Shown here: positions 33,461-44,210 of the stretch, one piece after another
Layout of the letters: each line of letters opens with the position of its first letter
Position numbering within the stretch: position 1 is the stretch's first letter
From: Endozoicomonas acroporae
GTDB lineage: Bacteria; Pseudomonadota; Gammaproteobacteria; Pseudomonadales; Endozoicomonadaceae
NCBI RefSeq assembly: GCF_002864045.1
Contig: NZ_PJPV01000056.1
Location: 1 to 64,000 of the forward strand
Direction of reading: 5' to 3'
Length of the DNA: 64,000 nt
Position numbers and translations under genes: made by a program
Notes under the pieces: generated by a model
Database searches by the model: none
What the model was told of the DNA's origin: nothing
Seen by the model: the letters and a program-made list of their open reading frames with translations, nothing else

Positions 33461-36400
33461 ATGGCAAACACAGGTCCAGTTGGAACATCACAGGTAACTA
33501 CGGCTCACATCCCACCGGTACCGCCGCCTCCACCGGGCGTCAAATCGTCTGCGGTTGTTAATGGCCAGCCTGTGGCAACATCCACAACAACCCGGGTAGA
33601 CAAGCAAACCCAAACATCGCAGCGGCAGCCAGAACCTTTTAAGCTGTCTGACAGAATTAAACAAGGCATCGCTGCTATAGGTGGCACACCGGCAAGGTCT
33701 GCGCAAAAATCTGTCCAGACAGAGCCTGCTCCGGTGAAACCTGCTGAGAAGATCCCGGTAGAAAAAACCGCAGATGGCAAAGTCGCTGAAAACCCAGCGA
33801 AAACCGCTGAAAAAGCTGCCGGAAACCCAGCGAAAACTGATGAAAAAACTTCCGGAAACCCAGCAAAAACAGATGAAAAAACTTCCGGAAACCCAGCGAA
33901 AACCGCTGAAAAAACTGCTGAAAAAAAATCTGAAATAAAAGATCAGCCAATTACTGTCATTCACAAGCTCAGCCTGAGTGAGCGGGTAATTGAGAAGTTG
34001 AAAGTCGTGGGCTCATATCTTGTTGCCCCCTTAAAGCTCCTCTTTAACGCTGTTAAATTTGTTACCAAACCTCTGCAAGATTACGTGATTACCCCTGCTT
34101 ACGAAGGGTTACTCTATGTATTCCATCCGGCCAAGTATAATGCCAGAAAGCTGGAGCAGAAAACCGCTGCACAGCAGGCTGTGGATGCTCTCAAGCAGGA
34201 AAAAAATCAGGCATTTGACAAGCTCTGTATGTCAGAGGCCAAGCAACGGCACAACAAACTTCGCGAGGAATTGCATTGCGCAAGGCTGGCCGAGCACTTC
34301 GGTGTTACCGACAAGGAAGTTCAAGAAAAGGTAGACAGTCAAAAAGCTCGCGCTGAAGCCAACCACTTGTTCAATAAGCAACTGGCGGATGAGAAGCTGA
34401 AGCTGCACAAAGAAAAAGTGCTCCACGAAGATCCAAAAACCGGTGAAAAGTACTACTATACCCCGACCCGGACCCTGACTGTAGCTGATGAAAATAGTCG
34501 GGCAACAGTGACAGTTAAAGAGAAGACCCCGGGCGGTAAGGTTGTAGATCATTTACTGGATGCTGACCATGCATCAGTAGCCATGAGACTGGGTAACGAC
34601 CCTGCGCTGGCCACCGCTCTGTATGATTACAACAAAGAAATGGCAGCTTACGAACAGTTATTGGCAGCCTTCATCAAGGACGATGCAAAATACCAGAAAG
34701 CCAAGCAGAAAGCGGCGAAGAAAGGTAAAGCACTTGATCAAAAAGCGCCTGTTCACCCTGGCGAGCCTCCCAAACGTCCTGTATTTAAATGCACTGACGA
34801 GAACGTGATCGCAGCATTCAAGCTGGTCAGAGAACAATATCACGCCAAGCTTCACGCAGCAGTACAAACGCTTGACAAAGACGTGGCGACAATGATGGCT
34901 GATTTTGATGCGGCCTACCCGAACAACGGGGATACCAAAAAGTTCATCAAAAAAGAGTCGAATCCTGAAGCCTATAAAGCGGAAGTGCAGGCATGGGTTA
35001 AACAGTTAGAATCCTCGCTTGGAGAAATGCACAAAGATCTGAAGAAGGCAGAAGAAGGCGGACACCAGTCTTCGGTTAAGTCATTAAATGAGTTCATCAG
35101 CAATCAGCAAAAGGATATCGATATCAACAAGCGCCACCTGGCAATCTATGCCAAAGAGTGCGAGAAGGCCTCGATCCAACAAGAGCTTGAATACCTGAAC
35201 CAGATGTGCCCGAACCTTCAGGAACACCGTGCACAAGACATCGATGACTGGAAAAACGGTGCACTTGTTCGTGACCCTCAAGATCCTGATTTCGATAAAA
35301 GGGTATCAGACAAACGCGACAGGCTGGACATTGGTCGTTTGAAAAACTGGGTTTACAAAGATGCCAAGGGTAACGTCCTGGATATCTTCACCAAAGATGC
35401 CGGCGGCAATGTCACTGGTGTCGATAAAACCATGTACGCCCAGGTGAACGATGTGATCATCCCCACGCCTGACAGGAAGCTGACCCTGGCTTACAACGGA
35501 AGAGTGTCTGCCCCTGATTACCAGAATCAGGAAGGCATGAAGTGGAGCAAGATGAGCCAGGCTTCCTATCAAGGCTATGTTGCCCAGAGAGATGAAAATG
35601 GCAAAGTCCTGAAAGACAGTGATGGCAAGGTCAAATGGGAAGAGGCACCTGGCCGACTCAGCAACCACTGGGTGGTTAAGTACAGTGACGTTGATGGCAG
35701 GCATGAGGGCTACGATAAGTCCCAAACCATTGTCAAGAACAGAGCACTGGTCAGCCAACCGGAAGCTCCTGTTGTTGAATCCAAAGTTCCCGTTGTTGAA
35801 CCAGAAGTTCCTGTTGTCATTAAACCCAAAGCTTCTTTTGAACCAACACCGGAACAAGCTGCCAGCCTGGCAGCCGCGATTGGAGAAAAACTCTTCGCTC
35901 TGACCGAGGAAAATGTGCATTCTCACAATGAGCTACTGGACGCAAAAAGCAGCAAACCAAGAGCTCTTACAGACGATGGTGATGTCTTCGAATTCTCTGC
36001 GAACAGTTCAGAGTCAGAGGCTGACGATGGCAAAAGCCGTACTGTCATGGCCAGAGAATTTTTCAGGCAGATGGAACGAGAACGGCAGATCAGCGAATTA
36101 AGGCAGATCAGTGACCAGTGGTTCTCTGAATTGCAGCGAACAAAGCCAACAGTGAGGCCTGTACAAGTTAATCCCGAGCGCCAAGGTTTGCTGCTGGAGG
36201 AGATTTTCGATGACTCGCCAGAGGCAGAAGAATTTCTCGCCAACAGTCGGTTCGTTGAAACCACAAAAGCTGAGCTTGATGGCCGCCGCCACAGCATTGA
36301 TAGTGCACCGCAGTTTGACAATGCTTCTGTACTTAATGACGACGACGATGATGCTTCTTCCGTATATAGTGACCAAGAGCCCTTGGTTGAGCATACCATT

Positions 36401-36502
36401 TTACCTCAAGCTCGAACACCTGAGCAGTGCATGGTAGCTCACGATCAATTACGTACTTTGACCAAAGGGGAGGAGAGGAGCGCTCAACAAGTTCGCACAT
36501 AA
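33461..36502 (+). CDS. Large coiled-coil protein with PPPPP start and NPAKT repeats
   Basis: 1013 aa, unrecognised. Begins MANTGPVGTSQVTTAHIPPV then PPPPPG. Residues about 105-155 hold four to five units of NPAKT(A/D)EK(T/A)(S/A)G. About 180-220 is moderately hydrophobic (SYLVAPLKLLFNAVKFVTKP), possibly membrane-associated. About 235-620 is long charged helix/coiled coil. About 640-760 has beta-like repeats (KDAKGNVLDIFTKDAGGNVT, RDENGKVLKDSDGKVKWEEA). A VVE(S/P)KVPVVEPEVPVV spacer follows, then an acidic Ser-rich C terminus. No signal peptide. It interrupts the ancestral cca-folK order, which marks it as an insertion. Effector or large structural protein is possible. Confidence 0.8.
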   Translation: MANTGPVGTSQVTTAHIPPVPPPPPGVKSSAVVNGQPVATSTTTRVDKQTQTSQRQPEPFKLSDRIKQGIAAIGGTPARSAQKSVQTEPAPVKPAEKIPVEKTADGKVAENPAKTAEKAAGNPAKTDEKTSGNPAKTDEKTSGNPAKTAEKTAEKKSEIKDQPITVIHKLSLSERVIEKLKVVGSYLVAPLKLLFNAVKFVTKPLQDYVITPAYEGLLYVFHPAKYNARKLEQKTAAQQAVDALKQEKNQAFDKLCMSEAKQRHNKLREELHCARLAEHFGVTDKEVQEKVDSQKARAEANHLFNKQLADEKLKLHKEKVLHEDPKTGEKYYYTPTRTLTVADENSRATVTVKEKTPGGKVVDHLLDADHASVAMRLGNDPALATALYDYNKEMAAYEQLLAAFIKDDAKYQKAKQKAAKKGKALDQKAPVHPGEPPKRPVFKCTDENVIAAFKLVREQYHAKLHAAVQTLDKDVATMMADFDAAYPNNGDTKKFIKKESNPEAYKAEVQAWVKQLESSLGEMHKDLKKAEEGGHQSSVKSLNEFISNQQKDIDINKRHLAIYAKECEKASIQQELEYLNQMCPNLQEHRAQDIDDWKNGALVRDPQDPDFDKRVSDKRDRLDIGRLKNWVYKDAKGNVLDIFTKDAGGNVTGVDKTMYAQVNDVIIPTPDRKLTLAYNGRVSAPDYQNQEGMKWSKMSQASYQGYVAQRDENGKVLKDSDGKVKWEEAPGRLSNHWVVKYSDVDGRHEGYDKSQTIVKNRALVSQPEAPVVESKVPVVEPEVPVVIKPKASFEPTPEQAASLAAAIGEKLFALTEENVHSHNELLDAKSSKPRALTDDGDVFEFSANSSESEADDGKSRTVMAREFFRQMERERQISELRQISDQWFSELQRTKPTVRPVQVNPERQGLLLEEIFDDSPEAEEFLANSRFVETTKAELDGRRHSIDSAPQFDNASVLNDDDDDASSVYSDQEPLVEHTILPQARTPEQCMVAHDQLRTLTKGEERSAQQVRT

Positions 36503-36550
36503 GCACAGGCTTTTTGCCATGTTTTTTTCAGGCTTACCCCTGAATACTCT

Positions 36551-36578
36551 GGCCGTCTTTTCAAGACGGCCTTTTTTT
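36551..36578 (+). terminator. Rho-independent terminator
   Basis: GGCCGTCTT/AAGACGGCC stem with a 3-nt loop followed by seven T, after the 1013-aa gene and just before the convergent folK-like gene. Confidence 0.93.
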
Positions 36579-36593
36579 ATGGTAATTAAGTCG

Positions 36594-36992
36594 TTAACCA
36601 GATGAAATCAGATTCCTGTTTAACAGCTCTGTTACCAGGGGCCGAAACCAGGGTTCTTGAACCTGATCGATCAACTTTTCCACTGCAAGGGCACCAGAAC
36701 AGTCCAACGCCAGCAAAAGGTCAATATCCGCAGCACAAAGGTGCTGTTCGCGATCCCTTCCCAGTTGCTCTTCAAGCCTCTTGCACCATTGCTGCAATGT
36801 CTCAGCACTCATATCTGACTCAACGCAAACCACCCCGTTAATATAATCGGGAGCCTCAAGACCAACTGCTTTCGTGGTCACCAGCTCACTGACCCTGACC
36901 TTACCAAATCGCTGCTCCAGCGCAGCGATCATCTGACGACACTGATACTCAGCGTTAATATTGGAGCCAATACCCAGCACATAGACAGTCAC
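36594..36992 (-). CDS. folK: HPPK-like 2-amino-4-hydroxy-6-hydroxymethyldihydropteridine pyrophosphokinase, short form
   Basis: 132 aa against about 160 for standard HPPK, which pyrophosphorylates hydroxymethyl-dihydropterin in folate synthesis. Visible motifs: YVLGIGSNINAEYQC (family GSN), APDYINGVVCV (the YxNxV motif) and LGRDREQHLCAADIDLLL. The last aligns with the ATP/Mg motif but has CAA where the family usually has PRT/PRP before the DxD. The C terminus is shortened. It sits 6 bp after folB, surely co-transcribed. Reduced motif and length leave open whether it is the main folate enzyme or a diverged paralogue, as in the Pseudomonas cluster with the same order. Confidence 0.75.
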   Translation of the reverse strand: MTVYVLGIGSNINAEYQCRQMIAALEQRFGKVRVSELVTTKAVGLEAPDYINGVVCVESDMSAETLQQWCKRLEEQLGRDREQHLCAADIDLLLALDCSGALAVEKLIDQVQEPWFRPLVTELLNRNLISSG

Positions 36993-36998
36993 TGCCCG

Positions 36999-37367
36999 CT
37001 ATTCCTGTCCCATCATCTGTGTACGGGTTCGCTCACACCAGACAGTAGCAAGCGCATTGGTCAAAGCCTTCGGCTTGCGAATGGTGACAGCCACTTTATC
37101 CACCGGATAATGCTCCAGCACCTGAGTGATGATACCGCCAGCCAGTGCCTCAATCAGCTGATACCGGGAGGCCTCACAAAATGCCCTGACCTGTCGGGTA
37201 ATAGCGTCGTAATCCAGCGCATCCTGCAAGTCGTCACTGGTGAACGCGCGGGTAAAATCAGTCGTCAGTTCCAGGTCCAGCACCAATGGCTGCGGTGCTT
37301 CATGCTCAAACTCATAAACACCGATGACCGCCCGGGTTTCAATGGCTTCTATTCGTACTTTATCCAT
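36999..37367 (-). CDS. folB: Dihydroneopterin aldolase
   Basis: About 122 aa, the folate enzyme that splits dihydroneopterin to hydroxymethyl-dihydropterin and glycolaldehyde. The start MDKVRIEAIETRAVIGVYEF aligns with FolB; later DALDYDAITRQVRAF, LIEALAGGI (catalytic Glu region) and VTIRKPKAL (catalytic Lys). ATG 37367 is preferred over the GTG 37382 because the alignment starts there. Upstream partner of the folK-like gene. Confidence 0.92.
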   Translation of the reverse strand: MDKVRIEAIETRAVIGVYEFEHEAPQPLVLDLELTTDFTRAFTSDDLQDALDYDAITRQVRAFCEASRYQLIEALAGGIITQVLEHYPVDKVAVTIRKPKALTNALATVWCERTRTQMMGQE

Positions 37368-37450
37368 GGGAGTCACACTCACGTTCTTTTAATCATGAAA
37401 ACAGTGGCGCAGAAAACGAAATCTAAAGAGGTTGTCGCTAATAAACATCA

Positions 37451-37548
37451 AACCACAAAGACACAGAGGCACAAAGGTAAAGATGGGCGCGACCTGCTCG
37501 ACAGGTAACATCAGAACAAAAACTTTGTGCCTCCGTGCCTTTGTGGTT
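37451..37548. repeat. Inverted-repeat element, family B (copy 2)
   Basis: Left arm AACCACAAAGACACAGAGGC plus ACAAAGG; right arm CTTTGTGCCTCCGTGCCTTT plus GTGGTT; the two are perfectly complementary over the 26 bp that matter. It lies between tsaD and folB, where Pseudomonas carries plsY. Confidence 0.88.
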
Positions 37549-37566
37549 CCCTTCTTTAAAAGGCTT

Positions 37567-38604
37567 CTAGCCAACCGGCTCCAGCTCTTCCATAGGCCAG
37601 CGGGGCACAGGCACTACTTCAGGCCCATCGCTCTGACCAGCAAGCAGCCGCTGACAGCCAGCATAAGCGATCATGGCACCATTATCCGTACAGAACTGTG
37701 GGCGGGCATAACGCAGTACCGCACCTTCTTTTTCCACCATGGATTCCAGGGCAGCCCGCAGTGACTGATTGGCACTGACGCCTCCGGCAATAACCAGCTG
37801 CTTCATACCGGTCTGCTGCAGGGCACGGCGACATTTGATGGTCAGGGTTGCCACCACAGCCTGTTCAAAGGCACGGGCAATATCCGCACGATCCTGATCC
37901 GAAGGCTCTTTGGCTATCGCTTCTTGACGGCATTTTGCCACGGTATTAAGGGTATAGGTTTTCAAGCCACTGAAGCTGAAATCCAGTCCCGGGCGATCGG
38001 TCATGGGCCGTGGGAAACGAAAACGCCCTTCCTGCCCCTGTTCTGCCAGCCGGGCAATGGCAGGACCGCCAGGGTAATCCAGACCCAGCATCGCGGCCAC
38101 TTTATCAAAAGCTTCTCCGGCGGCATCGTCAACCGACTCGCCCAGCAGGGTGTAACGACCAATACCAGCCACCTGCACCAGCTGAGTGTGGCCACCGGAT
38201 ACCAGCAGCGCCACAAATGGAAACGCTACGGGTGTTTCTTCCAGCATGGGTGCCAGCAAATGACCTTCCATGTGGTGAACCCCCACCGATGGAATGCCCC
38301 AGGCCCAGGCCAGTGCCTTGCCAATACAGGCGCCCACCATTAGGGCCCCCACCAGCCCGGGGCCACGGGTGTAGGCTATGGCATCGATCTGATCTTTATT
38401 GATGCCTGCCTGCTCAAGCACCTGGTTAATCAGGGGCAATACTCTCTGGATATGGTCTCTGGAAGCCAGTTCAGGTACCACACCACCGTAATCGATGTGC
38501 ATATCAATCTGACTGAACAGGGCATCGCTCAGCAGACCTTTCCCGCTGTCATAGAGGGCAATGCCGGTCTCATCGCAGGAAGTTTCTATCCCGAGAACAA
38601 TCAT
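37567..38604 (-). CDS. tsaD: tRNA N6-adenosine threonylcarbamoyltransferase
   Basis: 345 aa, ASKHA-fold enzyme that moves the threonylcarbamoyl group from TC-AMP to A37 of ANN-decoding tRNAs, with TsaB and TsaE. N terminus [17 protein letters not shown], metal-binding HMEGH (about residue 111-115), [33 protein letters not shown]. Length equals E. coli TsaD (337) plus a short tail. Divergent from rpsU, the classic gammaproteobacterial arrangement. Confidence 0.96.
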   Translation of the reverse strand: MIVLGIETSCDETGIALYDSGKGLLSDALFSQIDMHIDYGGVVPELASRDHIQRVLPLINQVLEQAGINKDQIDAIAYTRGPGLVGALMVGACIGKALAWAWGIPSVGVHHMEGHLLAPMLEETPVAFPFVALLVSGGHTQLVQVAGIGRYTLLGESVDDAAGEAFDKVAAMLGLDYPGGPAIARLAEQGQEGRFRFPRPMTDRPGLDFSFSGLKTYTLNTVAKCRQEAIAKEPSDQDRADIARAFEQAVVATLTIKCRRALQQTGMKQLVIAGGVSANQSLRAALESMVEKEGAVLRYARPQFCTDNGAMIAYAGCQRLLAGQSDGPEVVPVPRWPMEELEPVG

Positions 38605-38705
38605 TCAACCAACCTGTGAAACAATGTGTGCAAAAAAGAGTCAGTGAAATTCCCGAATCCGGGTATTTCATAAAGGGGAAGAATCATACGTTAAGTGGGC
38701 GTTTT

Positions 38706-38734
38706 TTGCATTTTTGCTGAATAAGCTTTAAAAT
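38706..38734 (+). promoter_or_regulatory. Promoter of the rpsU-yqeY-dnaG-rpoD block
   Basis: -35 TTGCAT (38706-38711), 17-bp spacer, -10 TAAAAT (38729-38734). Transcription would begin about 38741, leaving a leader of about 220 nt before rpsU. Confidence 0.7.
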
Positions 38735-38828
38735 TCGCGCCCTTGAAAAACTGCGACTAATCTGTCCTGTTAGTGTGAGTATTAACGTACTGCTTTGGGT
38801 AAAGACCTGTCTTTTCAAAGCACGATAC

Positions 38829-38894
38829 TGGTAATCACAGAGGTGATTTATCGCATTCGCGCAGCATTGGCTGTAATCCAGCCGTGAGTTTTTT
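38829..38894 (+). promoter_or_regulatory. Structured rpsU leader, possible attenuator
   Basis: Within the 38605-38964 gap the leader contains two hairpins: AATCAC/GTGATT (about 38833-38848) and GGCTG/CAGCC (38869-38883), the second followed five bases later by six T. The form resembles a weak intrinsic terminator. Control function is inference. Confidence 0.4.
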
Positions 38895-38964
38895 AGCCTT
38901 CAGTCGCACTGACCGGGGCGGATTCATGGTCAACATTTGTTATTAAAAGGAAGGTGATCTCTGC

Positions 38965-39180
38965 ATGCCTGCTGTTAAAGTTAAAGAGAATGAACCGTTT
39001 GACGTAGCCCTGCGCCGTTTCAAGCGCTCTTGTGAAAAAGCTGGTATCCTGGCTGAAGTTCGTCGTCGTGAGCACTACGAGAAGCCAACTACCGTTCGCA
39101 AGCGCAAGGCCGCTGCTGCTGTTAAGCGTCATCTTAAAAAACTGCAGCGCGAGCAGCGTCGTCGTGAGCGTCTGTATTGA
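38965..39180 (+). CDS. rpsU: 30S ribosomal protein S21
   Basis: 71 aa, very basic, with the S21 core [20 protein letters not shown] and the Arg/Lys-rich tail. Length equals E. coli S21 (71 aa). AAGGAAGGTGATC before the ATG is a strong ribosome site. S21 helps in translation initiation at the small subunit. First gene of the macromolecular-synthesis operon (rpsU-dnaG-rpoD), with yqeY inserted as in Pseudomonas. Confidence 0.97.
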   Translation: MPAVKVKENEPFDVALRRFKRSCEKAGILAEVRRREHYEKPTTVRKRKAAAAVKRHLKKLQREQRRRERLY

Positions 39181-39284
39181 TCAACTGCCCCTAACGTCGG
39201 TTGCTTCAATCCGGTGATTTACGCGTTGACTACCATTGAGCTTTGAACCCACCAACCTTAACATCAGGTAAAAAGGAACGTGTC

Positions 39285-39734
39285 ATGAGTGATTGCATTG
39301 TCAGGGATCAACTGACAGAAGCCATGAAGGATGCCATGCGCAATCGCGACAAACCACGACTGGGTACTATCCGTTTGGCTCTGGCCGAACTGAAGCGAAT
39401 TGAAGTCGATGAAAAATCACTAGACGATCAACGCGCCCTGGCAGTGCTGGACAAAATGGTAAAGCAGCGTCGCGATGCCATTGAACAGTTCGAGTCTGCC
39501 GGGCGCACCGATCTTGCCGAACAGGAAAAGCTGGAACTTGAGGTTCTTGCTGACTTTCTCCCCACCCCACTATCAGAAACAGAAATCTCCGAACTGGTCG
39601 ACCTCGCCATTAACAGCACCGGTGCCTCCGGCATGGCCGACATGGGCAAGGTGATGGGCATTGTTAAACCACAGGCGCAGGGTCGGGCGGACATGTCATC
39701 CATCAGCAAAATCGTTAAATCCCGGTTAAGCTGA
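39285..39734 (+). CDS. GatB/YqeY domain protein
   Basis: 149 aa, YqeY-type protein related to the C-terminal tail domain of GatB/GatE amidotransferase subunits. LGTIRLALAELKRIEVDE, KMVKQRRDAIEQFESAGR, FLPTPLSETEISELV and GKVMGIVKPQAQGRADMS are the family blocks. AAAAAGGAACG before ATG 39285 fixes the start (the frame opens at 39243). Thought to bind tRNA; exact role unproven. Conserved between rpsU and dnaG in Pseudomonas-like genomes. Confidence 0.92.
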   Translation: MSDCIVRDQLTEAMKDAMRNRDKPRLGTIRLALAELKRIEVDEKSLDDQRALAVLDKMVKQRRDAIEQFESAGRTDLAEQEKLELEVLADFLPTPLSETEISELVDLAINSTGASGMADMGKVMGIVKPQAQGRADMSSISKIVKSRLS

Positions 39735-39806
39735 CACTCACCCTGACGGGTGATAGTATCTATCCAATAGTTATTTTCTTTTCTGTTTCAGGCGCAGCAC
39801 TCCACC

Positions 39807-41807
39807 ATGGCCGGACGGATTCCCCAGTATTTTATTGATGACCTCCTGACCCGCATTGATATCGTCGATGTTATCGATCACCGGGTTAAGCTGAAAAAAA
39901 CCGGTCGCAACTACTCTGCCTGCTGCCCTTTCCATAAAGAAAAGACCCCATCCTTTACGGTAAGTCCTGACAAGCAGTTCTACTACTGCTTTGGCTGCGG
40001 AGCCAGTGGCAACGCCGTTGGCTTTGTTATGGACCACGACCACCTGGACTTTCCTGAAGCGGTTGACACCCTGGCAGGACAGCTGGGCCTGGAAGTCCCC
40101 AGGGAAGAAAACCCGCACCGGCAACGGGGCCCGGACCACAGCGAACTCTACAATCTGCTGGATCGCGCAGTGGACTTCTATAGCCGCCAGCTGAAACAGC
40201 ATGAACAATCCCCAAGGGCATCCCACTATCTGAAAAACCGGGGGCTTGATCCACAAACCTGCCAGCACTTTGCCATCGGCTTTGCACCGCCGGGCTGGGA
40301 CAACCTGAAAAAAGAGCTGGCCACCTCACCAGAAAAAGAGCAACAGCTGATCACCACCGGCATGCTGGTCAAAAATGAAGACCGCAATACGGTGTATGAT
40401 CGCTTCCGGGAACGCATCATTTTCCCTATCCGGGATAGCCGGGGGCGCTACATTGCGTTTGGCGGCCGGGTTCTGGGCGATGAGAAACCCAAGTATCTGA
40501 ACTCTCCCGAGTCCCCGGTTTTTCACAAAGGCAAAGAGCTTTACGGGCTGTTTGAAGCCCGGCAGGCCAACCGCAAGCTGAGCCGGATCCTGGTGGTTGA
40601 AGGGTATATGGATGTGGTGGCACTGGCCCAACAGGGAATCACCAACACGGTGGCAACCCTTGGCACAGCCACCACCCCTGACCATATGCAGCGACTGTTC
40701 AAAGTGGTGCCTGAAGTTATTTTCTGCTTTGATGGCGATGATGCCGGTCGACGGGCGGCGTGGCGTGCACTGGAATCGACACTGTCCAACATGCAGGATG
40801 GTCGTCAGGCCCGTTTCCTGTTTCTGCCACAGGGCGAAGATCCGGATAGCATGGTTCGCAAGGAAGGCTCCGAAAGCTTTATTGAGCGAATCAAGAGCCA
40901 GGCCATCAGCCTGGATAACTTACTGTTCCGGGAACTGGAGTCAGAGCTGGATCTGACCACCATGGATGGTCGTGCCCGTTTGGCCAAACTGGCTCAACCT
41001 TATCTTGATAAACTGCCGGAAGGCTTGTTTCGTCAGTTGCTGGTGAAAAAGCTCTCAGACCGAACAGGACTGGATACACACTACCTGGAAGCTCACTTTC
41101 AGGAAAGTGCCCGCACCAGAGAGTTATCCACAAGCCGACCAGAGCCGGAAACACGCAACGTCAGCCAGGAAGCACAGGTGCATCATGGTCATTATGAGCC
41201 AGCGCCTTTCTACAATGCAGACTACGAAGAAAGACAGTACGCACCAGAAGAACACCCGAGCTATAACACACCTGAGATTTCACGCAGGCCTTCAACCCGC
41301 CATCTGACCAACTCAGCCAGACTGGTGACCTGCGGTTATGCCATACGACAGTTATTGTGTAATCCGGAGTTTGCCCGGGAAGTTTCCGAGCCATTTGACC
41401 ACCTGAAACTGGAAAACGACAGTGACAGTCAATTACTGATCGACCTGTTAACCATCCTGAAAAAAGAGCCGTCACTGAAAGCCAGCACGCTTATTGCCCA
41501 ATGGTACGACACAGAGAAAGGACAACGCCTGCAAGCCCTCGCAGCCCTGGATCACGGCACCACCGCGCACCGGGATGAGTTTCTGGAAACCCTGGCCAGC
41601 ATTCGCAGGAAAGCAGGATTAAACCATCAGAAGAACCTGTACAAATCACTTATCCAGAGCTTCCAGAACAAAAAGCCGGGACAAATTAACGAAGAACTTC
41701 GCCAGCAGTTCCGTCAACATCAGGAAGCGTTCAGAGAGCAGATGACCCAGCAGCAGGCAACCGACAAATCACCCGGCAACCACCACGAAAAAAATGGGGA
41801 AAGTTAA
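39807..41807 (+). CDS. dnaG: DNA primase
   Basis: 666 aa. N-terminal zinc finger with C40, H43, C61 and C64 (CPFHKEKTPSF ... CFGCG), a TOPRIM polymerase core (VVEGYMDVVALAQQGI with the catalytic Glu, FCFDGDDAGRRAAWRA with DxD), and a C-terminal helicase-binding domain. It makes RNA primers for Okazaki fragments. A Ser/Tyr/Glu/Pro-rich linker (about residues 430-495) is longer than in E. coli DnaG (581 aa) and explains the size. Third gene of the block, 72 bp after yqeY. Confidence 0.96.
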   Translation: MAGRIPQYFIDDLLTRIDIVDVIDHRVKLKKTGRNYSACCPFHKEKTPSFTVSPDKQFYYCFGCGASGNAVGFVMDHDHLDFPEAVDTLAGQLGLEVPREENPHRQRGPDHSELYNLLDRAVDFYSRQLKQHEQSPRASHYLKNRGLDPQTCQHFAIGFAPPGWDNLKKELATSPEKEQQLITTGMLVKNEDRNTVYDRFRERIIFPIRDSRGRYIAFGGRVLGDEKPKYLNSPESPVFHKGKELYGLFEARQANRKLSRILVVEGYMDVVALAQQGITNTVATLGTATTPDHMQRLFKVVPEVIFCFDGDDAGRRAAWRALESTLSNMQDGRQARFLFLPQGEDPDSMVRKEGSESFIERIKSQAISLDNLLFRELESELDLTTMDGRARLAKLAQPYLDKLPEGLFRQLLVKKLSDRTGLDTHYLEAHFQESARTRELSTSRPEPETRNVSQEAQVHHGHYEPAPFYNADYEERQYAPEEHPSYNTPEISRRPSTRHLTNSARLVTCGYAIRQLLCNPEFAREVSEPFDHLKLENDSDSQLLIDLLTILKKEPSLKASTLIAQWYDTEKGQRLQALAALDHGTTAHRDEFLETLASIRRKAGLNHQKNLYKSLIQSFQNKKPGQINEELRQQFRQHQEAFREQMTQQQATDKSPGNHHEKNGES

Positions 41808-42037
41808 TCTTTTTTTGGTAGTGTCAGACAAATGCAACCGATTCCTCGAATCCATGCATAAAAAAATAACTGCACAACAAAAAATATTAGGTATACTTGA
41901 ATTTCACTGTGTCCCGTGGAACTGCATTATTGGCCACATTTCTAATTCAAACCCGGTCTGAAAACACCAAGGAAAGGTAACCCGCGTCATGGAATGCATT
42001 CCGGTACCTCGTCCAACCAAGTCGGGCCGCTGCCCTG

Positions 42038-42067
42038 TGGTACTATACCCAGTTTATGAGCTATAAT
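42038..42067 (+). promoter_or_regulatory. Likely internal rpoD promoter
   Basis: The 315-bp gap after dnaG contains a perfect -10 TATAAT at 42062-42067 with a weak -35 region near 42039. The rest of the gap shows no gene. An rpoD-proximal promoter is common; the -35 is unconvincing here. Confidence 0.4.
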
Positions 42068-42122
42068 TGCCTGCTTACGTTTTTTTGTCCGGTTCGTCAA
42101 TATCCGCTGTTGAAGGGTTGAT

Positions 42123-43955
<1,833 letters not shown>

Positions 43956-43962
43956 TCATCAG

Positions 43963-43998
43963 CCATAAAAAAAGCACCACACGGTGCTTTTTTTATGG
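43963..43998. terminator. Bidirectional terminator after rpoD
   Basis: CCATAAAAAAAGCACC pairs perfectly with GGTGCTTTTTTTATGG around ACAC. T-runs on both strands. Confidence 0.93.
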
Positions 43999-44005
43999 CT
44001 TGCAC

Positions 44006-44173
44006 CTAGGAGGCTGTCCGAGAATAGACTGCCCTACTGCGGTGACAGCAAATTGGTCTAGAAAGTCGGAAATTTTTAGTAAATAGAACCACTATTCACT
44101 AAAAATTTCCGACTTTTTATCATCAATTTTCTGCCATCCTCGCTATGGGCGCTATTCTCGGACAGCCTCCTAG
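44006..44173. repeat. MITE-like element, family A (complete copy 2)
   Basis: Perfect 22-bp inverted ends that start CTAGGAGGCTGTCCGAGAAT (44006-44027 against 44152-44173). Inside is a second palindrome, AGTCGGAAATTTTTAGT/ACTAAAAATTTCCGACT, around TAGAACCACTA, a degenerate form of the shared core. The interior differs from copy 1 although the ends agree, as expected of a non-autonomous element family. Confidence 0.88.
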
Positions 44174-44210
44174 TGTGACCAAATGCTCAATGAGTGGAAT
44201 CTAGCCGCTC

